A stretch of DNA of 64,000 nucleotides from Sulfuricella denitrificans (GCA_002632355.1 NSJJ01000003.1:124001-188000), one strand, 5' to 3'; positions 54,106-63,543 are shown, counted from the first letter of the stretch. Notes: generated from the sequence alone by a model not told the origin. Translations and numbers: made by a program.

Positions 54106-55032
54106 ATGATGAAATTTATAATTAAATTGCTGATGATATTTACGGCGTTATGGACTGGGGGCGCGGCTTTTGCTGTAACACTTTCTGCGCATCCGGTGGC
54201 AGAAAATGTTTACGTCATTGTCGGCGAAACGGGTATGCGCACTTATCAGAACGAGGGCATGAACGCCAATAGCGGTTTTGTTGTCACCGACGAGGGCGTG
54301 GTGGTGATCGACAGCGGCCCCACCTGGCAGGTGGCGAAGGAAATTCATCGCGTCATCAGGAAATTGACTCGACAGCCGGTAAAAGTGGTCGTTAACACCG
54401 GCGGCCAGGATCACCGCTGGCTGGGTAATGGCTATTTCAAATCCATCGGTGCGGAGATCATCGCCGCCCGTCCGGCCCTGGCCGATATGCAGGCGCGCGG
54501 CGACATGCAGTTGCAGGAACTGCGCAAGGCTATCCGAAAGAAAGCGGCAGGCACGCGGCCCGTCTATCCTGACCGTTTTTTCGACTCGTCTGAAAACCTG
54601 AAGTTGGGCAAGCAGGAAATCCGGCTGCTGTATTTTTACGGTGGCCACACGCCGGGCGACAGCGTGGTGTGGCTGCCGCAGCAGGGAGTGCTGTTCTCAG
54701 GCGACATGATTTATGTGGACCGGATGCTCGGGGTGCTGCCTTTCAGTCACACCCGAAACTGGCTGGCCTCATTTGCCGAGATGGAAAAACTTGAACCGCG
54801 CCTGATTGTTCCCGGTCATGGACAGGTCTGCGATCTGGCCAGGGCGCGCCGGGACACCCGGGATTATCTGACCCTGCTGCGCGATCACATGAAGCAGGCG
54901 CTGGATCAGGGAAGCGACCTGCAGACAGCGATCACTTCGCTCGATCAGAGCGCATTCGGCTATTTGCGGCATTACGATCTGCTAAGCGGCGGCAATGCCA
55001 GCCGGACCTATCTTGAATTGGAAACCGAGTAG
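54106..55032 (+). CDS. Secreted MBL-fold protein with altered metal motif
   Basis: A 308-aa metallo-beta-lactamase-fold protein with an N-terminal signal peptide (about 1-23), so probably periplasmic. It resembles the SoxH-like and quinoprotein-associated hydrolase group (ANSGFVVTDEGVVVIDSG near residue 54). The usual THxHxDH zinc motif reads NTGGQDH (97-103), missing the first two histidines. The later metal ligands are kept: GGHTPGD, FSGDMIYVD and PGHGQ. Either one metal site is lost or the protein is no longer a standard hydrolase. It follows the MFS gene by 6 nt with GAGAAAAG as ribosome binding site. Confidence 0.82.
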   Translation: MMKFIIKLLMIFTALWTGGAAFAVTLSAHPVAENVYVIVGETGMRTYQNEGMNANSGFVVTDEGVVVIDSGPTWQVAKEIHRVIRKLTRQPVKVVVNTGGQDHRWLGNGYFKSIGAEIIAARPALADMQARGDMQLQELRKAIRKKAAGTRPVYPDRFFDSSENLKLGKQEIRLLYFYGGHTPGDSVVWLPQQGVLFSGDMIYVDRMLGVLPFSHTRNWLASFAEMEKLEPRLIVPGHGQVCDLARARRDTRDYLTLLRDHMKQALDQGSDLQTAITSLDQSAFGYLRHYDLLSGGNASRTYLELETE

Positions 55033-55051
55033 AAAAATACCTTAGTGCAGA

Positions 55052-55297
55052 TCACCCGGCCTGAGGGGGGATATCTTCGCTGGAAGAAAAACTGGATTCG
55101 GCCCTGATTTCTACCCGCGCCGCGCAATGGAGGAGTTCATCGGCTATGCTGCGCGCCTGTTTTGGAGTCAGTTTCACTATGGCTTCATCGCTTCCATCAT
55201 GAAGTCGCAGGACGACCATGCCAAAGCCACTGTCTGAAATGCTCCAGGACATGGGAAAAGATTTGGGCTTGTCGGTATCCGTATAGTGATGTTTCAT
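55052..55297 (-). CDS. Small hypothetical protein
   Basis: An 81-aa soluble protein not recognised as any family. The sequence has a strand-rich core (GFGMVVLRLHDGSDEAIVKL) and a helix (PKQARSIADELLHCAAR). GGAG lies 9 nt before the ATG at 55297. It is on the same strand as the metal-efflux operon, 40 nt after the DUF4337 gene, and converges with the MBL gene 19 nt away. Real-gene status rests on the ribosome binding site and the amphipathic helix. Confidence 0.6.
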   Translation of the reverse strand: MKHHYTDTDKPKSFPMSWSISDSGFGMVVLRLHDGSDEAIVKLTPKQARSIADELLHCAARVEIRAESSFSSSEDIPPQAG

Positions 55298-55337
55298 GGT
55301 TTTGGGCTCCAGTGGTGGTGTTTAATATCGCTGCTTT

Positions 55338-55874
55338 TCAAAAAAGCACGAGAAATCCATCTGCAAAGTAGATAAGACCGGCAATTCCGGTGAAGATGCC
55401 AGCGAACCACACTGGTTTTTTCTTCAGCAGACCCGCAATCGAGGAAAGCAGAATGGCGATCTGCAGGTAAATTACTGCGATTCCAAATGCCCGGGCGTGG
55501 ATCTGGGCTTCATCGCGAATCTGCTCCAGATGCCTGGCTTCCTGCTGGATGGCGAGTTTTTCCTGTTCATACTTGTCCACTTTCTTGTGGTAATCCGCGA
55601 TCTTTTCCCGGTAGGCATCGGCCACGTCAGGTGGGGACAGGTGCGTGACGCCGCGCAGTTCGAGTTCAAGCTTCTCAAGCTGCATCTGGTACAGATAGCC
55701 CTTGACGGCCTTGGCCTGGTAGAAGGCCCACTGATCCGAGGCCTGCGACTGGCTCATCAGCGAACGTGAGGAAAAGCCACCTCCCTTGAAGGTCGAGAGC
55801 GTGGCGCAGACCGCGAAGATAATCGTGGTCAGGGCCAGCCAGTTGAGCCAGGGTTCTTTCTTGTCTTCAGCCAT
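55338..55874 (-). CDS. DUF4337 membrane protein
   Basis: A 178-aa protein with an N-terminal hydrophobic segment (about 11-29), a long charged coiled coil (about 55-130, LEKLELELRG to LEQIRDEAQ) and two C-terminal hydrophobic segments (about 131-149 and 157-176). This matches the DUF4337 layout and the N-terminal SMSQSQASDQWAFYQAKAVKG-like signature, seen here as SQSQASDQWAFYQAKAVKG. Function unknown. It starts 18 nt after czcA and is probably part of the efflux transcript. Confidence 0.85.
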   Translation of the reverse strand: MAEDKKEPWLNWLALTTIIFAVCATLSTFKGGGFSSRSLMSQSQASDQWAFYQAKAVKGYLYQMQLEKLELELRGVTHLSPPDVADAYREKIADYHKKVDKYEQEKLAIQQEARHLEQIRDEAQIHARAFGIAVIYLQIAILLSSIAGLLKKKPVWFAGIFTGIAGLIYFADGFLVLF

Positions 55875-55892
55875 GCGGAATCTCCATCGTGT

Positions 55893-58800
55893 TTACAAAT
55901 TATCCAGATCGTCGCTGAATATCGGGAACAGCAGCGGCAGCAGGATCAGCGTGAGCAGCGTGGCGGAAACCAGGCCGCCTACGATGACCACGGCAAAGGG
56001 GCGCTGGGTTTCGGAGCCGATGCCGTGTGACAGGGCAGCGGGCAGCAGGCCGAGGCCCGCCATCAGCGCGGTCATCAGGATCGGGCGCAGGCGCCTTACC
56101 GCCCCTTCGATCACACTTTCGGAGACGCTCATGCCGTTCATGACCAGTTCCTTGATCTGTTCCACCATGATCACGCCGTTCTGTACCGAGATGCCGGCTA
56201 CGGCGATGAATCCCACGGCCGCCGATACCGACAGGTGCAGCCCGGCCAGCGCCAGTCCGGCAAGGCCGCCGATGAGGGTGAAGGGAATCATCAGCAGCAC
56301 CAGCAGGGCGTTTTTGAGCGAACGGAAAGCCCAGAACAGAACGAAAAAAATCAATACGATGGAGATCGGGACGATGACCATCAGGCGCTTCATGGCGCGC
56401 TGCTGGTTCTCGAACTGGCCTCCCCAGGTCATGCTGTAGCCGGGCGGCAGCTTCACCTCTTCTTCGACCCTGGTCATGGCCTCCCGCACGAAGCTGCCCT
56501 GGTCGCGTCCGAGAAGATTGGCCTTGACCGATGCAATGCGCCCGCCTGCCTCGCGGCTGATGCGGGTCGCGCCCTGCCGGACTTCAATCGTCGCGACGGA
56601 GCCCAAGGGCACGCTGCCCGTGCCGCCGGGCAAGGCAATCGGCAGTTCGTACACGTCGTCCACCGCATCGCGGAAGGGCTTGTCCAGCCGCAGGGTGATG
56701 TCGAAGCGCCGGTCCGCTTCATAGAAGCTGTTGACGGTCACGCCGGCAAGCGTGGCCTGAATGGTGGCGTTAATGTCGCTGACGTTGAGGCCGTAGCGGG
56801 CAAGCTTGTCGCGTTCTGCGGTGATGTTCAGTTCGGTCTGGCCGCCCACCTTGATGGCGGCGACATCGCTGGCGCCGCGGATACTGTCAAGAATGGCCGC
56901 AATCTGCTCCGACTTGGCTTCGAGAATGTCCAGGTCCGGGCCGAAAATCTTTACTGCAATTTCGCCCTTCACCCCGCTGACGGCCTCTTCCACGTTGTCC
57001 TCGATCACCTGCGAGAAATTGGTGGGGATGCCGGGAATCCGGTGGATGCGTTTTCCCATGTCCGCGATCATGGCTTCCTTGTCTTCGAAGCGCCACTCCC
57101 CGCGCGGCTTCAGGTCTGCCAGGATTTCGAGGTTATTCGGCCCCTTGGGGTCGGTGCCGTCATCCGGGCGACCAACGTGAGTGATGACCTTGTTCACTTC
57201 GGGATAGGTGAGCAGGATGCTGCGTATCTCGCGTTCCACTTCCTTGGTCTTGTCCAGATGGGTGGAGGGTGGCAGCGAAATGGTCAGCCAGATATTGCCT
57301 TCGTCCAGCTTGGGGAGGAACTCGCTGCCCAGCATGGGCGCCAGCGCCAGCGCCGCGACCAGAACGGCGACCGACCCGGCCACGATGCGCCAGCGCAAGG
57401 CCCGGGCGCTGAGCAGCAGCTTGCGGTAACTTTCCTGCAGCGCATGCATCCAGCGACTGTGCTTTTCCTCCATGGTGTGTTTTCTCATGGTGTAGGAAAG
57501 CAGCGCAGGAATCAGCGTCACGGTGAGCAGGATGGCGCCGAACAGCGCGAAACTCAGGGTATAGGTCATGGGTGAGAAGATTTTTCCTTCCACACGCTGG
57601 AAGGTGAAAATCGGCAGGAAGGCGAGAATGATGATGGCCTTGGAGAACAGGATCGGTCTTCCCATTTCGATGGCCGTCATTTTCAGGGTGTGAATGCGCC
57701 AGCCATAGGTATCGTGATTGGCGACATGATCGCCGGCGGCCAGGGTGAGGCGGACCATCAACGCCTCCACCAGCACCACCGCGCTGTCGATGATGATGCC
57801 GAAGTCGATGGCGCCGAGCGAGATCAGGTTGGCGGAGACCCCGCGCACATGCATCATGATGAAGGCAAACAGCAGGGAGAGCGGAATCACCGCCGCAACG
57901 ATCAGGGCGGCGCGCCAGTTCTTGAGGAAAATGATCAGGATGGCGATGACCAGAATGGCGCCCACCACCAGGTTTTCGCTTACGGTCTGTACGGTGTGCT
58001 GGATCAGTTTGGTACGATCGTAAAAAGGCGTAATCGTGACGCCTGGCGGCAGGCGATGGCTGACCAGGGCAATTTTTTCCTTGAGCGCCTCCACTACCTT
58101 GGCGGCATTCTGCCCCTTGGTCATCACCACGATGCCCTGTACCACGTCATCGTGGCCGTTAAAGGCGACGATGCCGGAACGGGTGCGCCCGCCCACCATG
58201 ACTTCTGCCACATCCGAAACCAGGACGGGCTTGCCGTCGCGCGCAGTGACCACCGTACGCTCTATGTCCGTCAGGCTGCGGTAGAGCCCGATGCCCCGGA
58301 TCACCAGCGCTTCGTCACCGCGCTTCAACAGGCCTCCACCCATATTGGCGCTGTTGTTGCCTAGCGCCTGCGAGACTTGATCGATACTGAGATTGTATTT
58401 TTTCAGCGCATAGGGATTGATGCGCACCTGATATTCTTTCACGGCGCCGCCAAAGCTCACCACATCGGCCACTCCCGGTGTGGTGCGCAGCACCGGGCGG
58501 ATGACCCAGTCCTGAATGGCGCGTGCTTCATGCAGTGGCATGCCCGCCGGGATATCCAGCACATAACGGTAGACTTCTCCGACCGCCGTGCTCAGGGGCG
58601 CAAGCGAGGGCTGGATGCCGGGAGGCAGCGATACTCCCTGCAGTTTTTCCAGTACCTGCTGGCGTGCGAAATAATCATCAGTGCGGTCGGAAAAAGTCAT
58701 CGTCACGACCGACAGCCCGGTAATGGATACCGAGCGCAGCTGGGTCAGGTTCGGCACGCCGCTCATTTCCATCTCGACCGGCAGCGTCACGCTGCGCTCC

Positions 58801-58982
58801 ACTTCCGCCGGGGCTTGTCCTGGCGCCTGTGTGACCACCTGCACCTGGACGTCCTGCACGTCCGGGAAGGCTTCGATCGGCACATTCTGCAGGGCGTACC
58901 AGCCGTTCAGGGCCAGCAGCAAGGCTGCAACCAGTATGAACAGGCGTTGCTGCAGGGCGAAGGTGATGAGTTTTTCCAGCAT
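55893..58982 (-). CDS. czcA: Heavy-metal efflux RND pump, CzcA/CusA family
   Basis: An inner-membrane proton/metal antiporter that exports metal cations from periplasm or cytoplasm through CzcB and CzcC. The 1029-aa HME-RND protein has 12 transmembrane helices and two large periplasmic loops. The proton-relay acids of CzcA are conserved in helix 4 as Asp393, Asp399 and Glu406 (DFGIIIDSAVVLVE). The ATG at 58982, one nt after the czcB stop with GGCGGA ahead, is preferred to an in-frame GTG at 58997. Whether it carries Co/Zn/Cd or Cu/Ag cannot be fixed by eye; three-methionine Cus signatures were not verified. Confidence 0.93.
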   Translation of the reverse strand: MLEKLITFALQQRLFILVAALLLALNGWYALQNVPIEAFPDVQDVQVQVVTQAPGQAPAEVERSVTLPVEMEMSGVPNLTQLRSVSITGLSVVTMTFSDRTDDYFARQQVLEKLQGVSLPPGIQPSLAPLSTAVGEVYRYVLDIPAGMPLHEARAIQDWVIRPVLRTTPGVADVVSFGGAVKEYQVRINPYALKKYNLSIDQVSQALGNNSANMGGGLLKRGDEALVIRGIGLYRSLTDIERTVVTARDGKPVLVSDVAEVMVGGRTRSGIVAFNGHDDVVQGIVVMTKGQNAAKVVEALKEKIALVSHRLPPGVTITPFYDRTKLIQHTVQTVSENLVVGAILVIAILIIFLKNWRAALIVAAVIPLSLLFAFIMMHVRGVSANLISLGAIDFGIIIDSAVVLVEALMVRLTLAAGDHVANHDTYGWRIHTLKMTAIEMGRPILFSKAIIILAFLPIFTFQRVEGKIFSPMTYTLSFALFGAILLTVTLIPALLSYTMRKHTMEEKHSRWMHALQESYRKLLLSARALRWRIVAGSVAVLVAALALAPMLGSEFLPKLDEGNIWLTISLPPSTHLDKTKEVEREIRSILLTYPEVNKVITHVGRPDDGTDPKGPNNLEILADLKPRGEWRFEDKEAMIADMGKRIHRIPGIPTNFSQVIEDNVEEAVSGVKGEIAVKIFGPDLDILEAKSEQIAAILDSIRGASDVAAIKVGGQTELNITAERDKLARYGLNVSDINATIQATLAGVTVNSFYEADRRFDITLRLDKPFRDAVDDVYELPIALPGGTGSVPLGSVATIEVRQGATRISREAGGRIASVKANLLGRDQGSFVREAMTRVEEEVKLPPGYSMTWGGQFENQQRAMKRLMVIVPISIVLIFFVLFWAFRSLKNALLVLLMIPFTLIGGLAGLALAGLHLSVSAAVGFIAVAGISVQNGVIMVEQIKELVMNGMSVSESVIEGAVRRLRPILMTALMAGLGLLPAALSHGIGSETQRPFAVVIVGGLVSATLLTLILLPLLFPIFSDDLDNL

Positions 58983-58983
58983 G

Positions 58984-60111
58984 CTATTTTCCGCCACTCT
59001 TGAACTCTGAATTGAGCAGCAGGGCCCCGGTAGTCACTACCCGTTCGCCAGCCTTGAGCCCGGCGCTGACGACGCTCTGGTCGCGTCCCTGAACGGCCAG
59101 GCTGATGCGGCGTTTTTCAAGCACGCCGGGCGCATTTTCGACGAATACGAAGTTGTACAGACCTTCGGAGATCACGGCGGCGTTCGGCACCTGCAGAATG
59201 CTGCGGCCACGCTCTGCCAGCGGGGTGATGCGCGCGTACATTTCCGGCTTGAGCAGGCCTTGCTGGTCGTCCAGCGAACAGCGTACCGACACGCGCCGGG
59301 TGGCGGGGTCGAGCGTTGCGCCGATGCTGGTGATCCTGCCGCTAAAGTATTTTCCTGGATAGGCATCCACTTCCACGCGGATAGACTGTCTGACGTGGAC
59401 CTTGCCCAGGTCGCGTTCCGGCAGATCGATGCTGGCCCACAGCGAGGATGGATCGGTAATGACGAAAAGCGGCGCCGGGTTGTCCGGGCGCACCTCCGCG
59501 CCCGGGTTGACCTGGCGGTCGGCGATGACGCCCGCCATCGGTGTTCTCAGTGCGAATCGGCCGTCTGTGGAGAGCGTGCCGCCTGGCGCAAGGTTTTTCA
59601 GGCGCGACCGGGCGCGATCGCCTTCTGCACTGGCCTGTTTCCAGTCGGCTTCGGCAGATTCCAGTTCCTTGCGTGCCAGCACTTCGCCTTCGAACAATGT
59701 TTTTGCTCGCTGGAGGGCCAGTTGCTTGAGATGCTGGTCGGCTTCCGCCTTACGCATGTCGGCGATGGCGCCGCCAAGATCGGGCGCGTCGAGCAAGGCC
59801 AGAATCTGCCCCGCTTTTACCCGGTCGCCGGGGCGCGCATCGAGTTTTACAATCCGGCCGGAAATCGGGGAACTGATGCGGCTGGTGCGGTCCTCGTTGT
59901 ACACGATGCGCCCGTTGAGCGGCTCGGTTGCAGGTTCAGGCGCTGTGGATACCGTCTGTATGCGCAGATAATTGAGTTGTGGCGCGCCTGCAGGGAAGCG
60001 CAATCGTTGCCCGTTATTGCCTGCTGATGCCATGGTTTCGCTGCCGTGAAGCAGGGCCGAGGCGAAGAGCGCAAAACAGCACATCCGGAAGAAGAAAACA
60101 CGTGCCTTCAT
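58984..60111 (-). CDS. czcB: Metal efflux periplasmic adaptor CzcB
   Basis: A membrane-fusion protein linking CzcA to the outer-membrane channel. The 375-aa precursor has a signal peptide (about 1-28). A lipoyl/barrel-sandwich hybrid domain (GRIVKLDARPGDRVKAGQIL) is split by an alpha-helical hairpin (about 110-175). A beta-barrel and a membrane-proximal domain follow. The ATG at 60111 is 8 nt after the czcC stop. There is no His-rich N-terminal metal-binding extension like that of Cupriavidus CzcB and no Met-rich tail like CusF. Confidence 0.92.
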   Translation of the reverse strand: MKARVFFFRMCCFALFASALLHGSETMASAGNNGQRLRFPAGAPQLNYLRIQTVSTAPEPATEPLNGRIVYNEDRTSRISSPISGRIVKLDARPGDRVKAGQILALLDAPDLGGAIADMRKAEADQHLKQLALQRAKTLFEGEVLARKELESAEADWKQASAEGDRARSRLKNLAPGGTLSTDGRFALRTPMAGVIADRQVNPGAEVRPDNPAPLFVITDPSSLWASIDLPERDLGKVHVRQSIRVEVDAYPGKYFSGRITSIGATLDPATRRVSVRCSLDDQQGLLKPEMYARITPLAERGRSILQVPNAAVISEGLYNFVFVENAPGVLEKRRISLAVQGRDQSVVSAGLKAGERVVTTGALLLNSEFKSGGK

Positions 60112-60119
60112 GATCTGTC

Positions 60120-61364
60120 TCAAAGTTTGTTGGTGAAAAGCGTCCACGCGGCGAGTGCCCGCGCGTAGTCGTAACTGGCGCTCGCCGCTTCCAGTTGAAC
60201 GGCCTTCAGCGTGCGGCGGGCGTCGAGCAGGTCGAGCAGTGAGATAGCGCCACGGCTATAGGCAAACTCAGCGGCTGCCGCTGATTTCCCGGCTTTTGCC
60301 AGAATGTCGGAACGATAGCGCTGCAGACGGTCGGCAGCGGCGTCCAGATCGCTGCGGGTGGTCCGGATTTCGGTCAATGCCTGGGCGCGCACCTGTTCCT
60401 GGGCTTCCAGGGCGGCGCCATAGTCGCTCTCGGCACGCTGGATTTCGCCCTGATACTGGTAATTGGCCATCAGCGGAAAGGACACGCCGACTCCCACCGT
60501 GTTGCGTGCGTCAGGCGGGTAATGCTCATATTGCACACCGACCGATACATCGCGCTTGAGCAACGCGCGAGCCTGGGCGCGCCGTGCGTTTGCCATCTCG
60601 ACACGCGCCTGCGCAGCGCGGACGTCCGGGCGCTGCGCCAGCAGCGACTCGATCTCATGATCTACTGTGGATACGGCTTCAGGCCATGGTCCGCTTGCGC
60701 GCATCGGCGTATTCTGGCGCTCCGCACCGATCAGGTAGGCCAGTGCCTGCCAGGCCTTTTCCTTTTCGGCCAGCGACTGGCGCGCATCATTTTCTGCACG
60801 AAGCGCTTCGACTTGCAGACGGGAAAGCTCGGTGGGAGAAATATCCCCGGTTTTCAAACGCAACTCCGATGCCAGGATGGATTTTCCATACAGCGCTGCC
60901 GACTGACGGTTGATGTCTTCCTTTTCCTGGGCCAGGAGCAGGCCGTAATAGGACGAAGCCAGTGCCAGCCGTTGCTGGCGAATCATGTCCATGGCATCTT
61001 CCTGGCCCGCATGGATAGCGGATTCGGCCGCCTTCATGCGCAAATCGCGCTTGTCTCCGCCTTCGATGGTCTGATCGAGGCGGATGATGTTGTCGAGCGG
61101 TTTGTCCCAGTACTTGCCGGCATTGCTGTGATCGGGATTGATGCTGGTGACGCTCAGGGAAAGTGTGGGATTGGGGCGCTGCGCTGCGCTGATCCCGTCT
61201 GCGCGCAGCCCTTCCACGGCGCGCTGTGCTGCCTGGATTTCCCGGTTCCGGGCGAGAAGCAGGGTTTCCGCCTGCGCAAAAGTCAGCGAATCCGTTGTGG
61301 CCGTGCCGGCGTGCGCAGTGGCACACTGCAGCGATATTAAAAATGCGATGAAAACGTATTTCAT
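60120..61364 (-). CDS. czcC: Outer-membrane efflux protein CzcC (TolC family)
   Basis: The outer-membrane channel of the tripartite efflux system. The 414-aa precursor has a signal peptide (about 1-19). Two OEP repeats are largely helical (about 25-205 and 225-410), with the PNPTLSLSV strand and the matching VSVGVQYEHYPPDARNTVGV beta-strand pair. It is the first gene of czcCBA; its promoter and operator must lie in the 78 nt shared with the divergent response regulator. Confidence 0.92.
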   Translation of the reverse strand: MKYVFIAFLISLQCATAHAGTATTDSLTFAQAETLLLARNREIQAAQRAVEGLRADGISAAQRPNPTLSLSVTSINPDHSNAGKYWDKPLDNIIRLDQTIEGGDKRDLRMKAAESAIHAGQEDAMDMIRQQRLALASSYYGLLLAQEKEDINRQSAALYGKSILASELRLKTGDISPTELSRLQVEALRAENDARQSLAEKEKAWQALAYLIGAERQNTPMRASGPWPEAVSTVDHEIESLLAQRPDVRAAQARVEMANARRAQARALLKRDVSVGVQYEHYPPDARNTVGVGVSFPLMANYQYQGEIQRAESDYGAALEAQEQVRAQALTEIRTTRSDLDAAADRLQRYRSDILAKAGKSAAAAEFAYSRGAISLLDLLDARRTLKAVQLEAASASYDYARALAAWTLFTNKL

Positions 61365-61395
61365 AAACCGGGCTTTATCCGTGAATGGCGCATGG

Positions 61396-61429
61396 CATAA
61401 TAATCCGCGTCCCTTTCACCTTCCTTTCA
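61396..61429. promoter_or_regulatory. Direct-repeat operator in the czcC/regulator gap
   Basis: CCTTTCA occurs at 61412-61418 and 61423-61429, start to start 11 bp apart (TTTCA-N6-TTTCA). That is the spacing of tandem half-sites for OmpR/PhoB-type regulators binding head to tail. A -10-like CATAAT (61396-61401) lies just upstream. The site is in the only non-coding space between czcC and the regulator gene, so it may control both directions. Confidence 0.55.
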
Positions 61430-61442
61430 TGGAAAATCTGGC

Positions 61443-62117
61443 ATGCGAATACTGATTGTCGAGGACGATTCCCTGCTGGCAGACAGCCTGGTCACTTCGT
61501 TGAAGCAGGCGGGCTATGCCGCGGATCTGGCCAGAAACGGCCAGGACGCGGACTATATGCTGTCGCAGCAGAGCTACGATCTGACCGTGCTGGATCTGGG
61601 CCTGCCCAGGATGGATGGTTTCCAGGTGCTGCGACGGCTGCGCGAGCGCAAGTCTCTGGCGCCGGTGCTGATCCTGACCGCGCGCGATTCCCTGGAGGAT
61701 CGCGTCAAGGGGCTGGATCTGGGGGCGGACGATTACATGGCCAAGCCATTCGAACTGCCTGAGCTCGAAGCGCGCATCCGCGCCTTGTTGCGTCGCTCCA
61801 ACTGGGGCAACAGCGAGCTGGTTTCCCTGGGTGGACTTTCGTTCGATGTGCCTGGACGCAGGGTGTATTGCGCTGGACGTGTTCTCGATTTGCCGGCACG
61901 CGAACTTGGTATTTTCGAAGTTCTGCTGCAACGTGCCGGCAAGGTGGTGAGCAAGGAGCAGCTTCTGGAATCGCTTTACGGGTGGGAGGCTGAAACCGGT
62001 GACAATGCGATCGAGGTCTATGTCCACCGCCTGCGCAAAAAACTGGAAGGCAGCGGCGTCACGATCGCCACCGTGCGCGGTCTGGGCTACCTGATGGATG
62101 CACAAAAGCCATGCTAG
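61443..62117 (+). CDS. OmpR-family response regulator
   Basis: A 224-aa DNA-binding regulator. The receiver domain has EDD (7-9), phospho-acceptor Asp51 (VLDLGLPRMDG), the switch Thr in ILTARD and Lys in MAKPFEL. A winged-helix domain follows (about 125-220, ending VHRLRKKLEGSGVTIATVRG in the family style). It belongs to the QseB/PmrA/TctD type. Divergence from czcCBA and the sensor gene overlapping its end make metal-responsive control of efflux the likely role, by inference. Confidence 0.92.
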   Translation: MRILIVEDDSLLADSLVTSLKQAGYAADLARNGQDADYMLSQQSYDLTVLDLGLPRMDGFQVLRRLRERKSLAPVLILTARDSLEDRVKGLDLGADDYMAKPFELPELEARIRALLRRSNWGNSELVSLGGLSFDVPGRRVYCAGRVLDLPARELGIFEVLLQRAGKVVSKEQLLESLYGWEAETGDNAIEVYVHRLRKKLEGSGVTIATVRGLGYLMDAQKPC

Positions 62118-63526
62118 GTTTTTTGCGCCTCAGATATAACTCCCTGCGCAGCAAGCTGCTCTTGTGGTTACTGCTGCCGTTACTTTCCCTGTGGCTTGCC
62201 GGCGCAGTGGTGGCTTACTTCATGGCGATCAGTTTTACCAATGTCGCCTATGACCGGGCGCTGTTCGACTCGACGCGCTCGCTTGCGGAACAGATCGTCA
62301 TAGCGGAAGGGCGCGCCACGGTGGAGTTGCCGCGCAGCGCAATGCAGATCTTGCTTTCGGACGAATACGACAAGGTTTTTTACCAGGTTACCGGGCGGAG
62401 CGGCCGCGTGCTTTCCGGGGAACCCGAGTTGCCTCGCCCTCCGGCGGGTATCCGTGTCGGCGTGCCGATTCTGCATGACGGAGAACTGCATGGAATGAGA
62501 CTGCGCATCGCCTCGCTTTACATGATCCCGGTCGGAGAACTGCAGGGGCGGACAGTGCTGGTGCAGGTGGCGGAAACCCTCAACAAGCGCAATATCCTGG
62601 CAAGGGAAATCCTGACCGGGATGCTGGCGCCGCAACTGGCGCTGATCCTGGTTGCGGCGCTGATCGTCTGGTACGGCGTCGGTCGCGGGCTGCTTCCGCT
62701 GCAACAGGTGCGGCGCGAGATTGCCAGTCGCTCGCACCGTGATCTCAGCCCGCTGCCCGAATCGAATGTGCCCGATGAGGCTCAAACGCTGATTCATGCC
62801 ATCAATGAACTGATGTCGAGCCTCGGTCAGGCACTGGGGGCGCAACAGCGCTTCATTGCCGATGCCGCACACCAGCTGCGCACGCCCCTGGCCGGGCTCA
62901 AGGCGCAGACTGACCTGGCCTTGCGCCAGACCGATCCGGAGCAGCAGCGTCATGCCCTGGAACAGCTATCCATCAGCACCGGACGCACTGTGCGCCTGAT
63001 CAACCAGATGCTGGATCTGGCCCGGGTCGAGCCCGGCGCAGACAAGACGCTTACCCTGAAAATACTGGATCTTGATGCCCTGGCACGCGAGATCGTAATG
63101 GAGTGGGTGCCACATACCTTGCGCAAGGAAGTCGATCTGGGTTTCGAAGGCGGGCCGGATAAACTGCTGATACAGGGCGATGCCCTGCGCCTGAAAATGT
63201 TGCTGGATAACCTGATCGACAACTGTCTGCGTTATTGCCCGCCGGGCGGCAGCCGGGTGACAGTGAAGGTGACCGGTTCGGCAGAGGGTGTGGTGCTGGC
63301 GGTGGAAGATAATGGTCCGGGTATCCCGGTAGCGGAACGTGACAAGGTATTTCAGCGTTTTTATCGAGTGCTGGGCAACGAGGAAGAAGGCAGCGGACTG
63401 GGCCTGGCTATTGTGCAGGAAGTTGCGCATCTGCACGGCGCCAGGGTCGAGATCGTCACGCCCGAAGCCGGATCGGGAACCGAAGTCAGGGTGACGTTTC
63501 CTTTTATTACCGGGCCTCACTCATGA
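62111..63526 (+). CDS. Sensor histidine kinase, TctE/QseC type
   Basis: A 471-aa membrane kinase. A transmembrane helix (about 17-41) is followed by a periplasmic sensor domain of about 130 residues resembling the 2CSK N-terminal domain of TctE. The second helix is about 172-190. HisKA carries His254 in DAAHQLRTPLAG, and the HATPase has N, G1 (VEDNGPGIP) and G2 (GSGLGLAI) boxes. No Cys/His/Met-rich metal site is obvious in the periplasmic domain. It overlaps the regulator by 7 nt. Confidence 0.92.
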   Translation: MLGFLRLRYNSLRSKLLLWLLLPLLSLWLAGAVVAYFMAISFTNVAYDRALFDSTRSLAEQIVIAEGRATVELPRSAMQILLSDEYDKVFYQVTGRSGRVLSGEPELPRPPAGIRVGVPILHDGELHGMRLRIASLYMIPVGELQGRTVLVQVAETLNKRNILAREILTGMLAPQLALILVAALIVWYGVGRGLLPLQQVRREIASRSHRDLSPLPESNVPDEAQTLIHAINELMSSLGQALGAQQRFIADAAHQLRTPLAGLKAQTDLALRQTDPEQQRHALEQLSISTGRTVRLINQMLDLARVEPGADKTLTLKILDLDALAREIVMEWVPHTLRKEVDLGFEGGPDKLLIQGDALRLKMLLDNLIDNCLRYCPPGGSRVTVKVTGSAEGVVLAVEDNGPGIPVAERDKVFQRFYRVLGNEEEGSGLGLAIVQEVAHLHGARVEIVTPEAGSGTEVRVTFPFITGPHS

Positions 63527-63543
63527 AGAAAATGCGGTAGCCC

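Noticed and set aside
56235-57575. Plus-strand open frame of 446 codons opposite czcA, and similar frames opposite czcB/czcC and the MFS gene (52843-53895).
   Set aside because: They are shadows of G+C-rich third positions in the real genes; composition is low-complexity Gln/Gly/His with no motifs.
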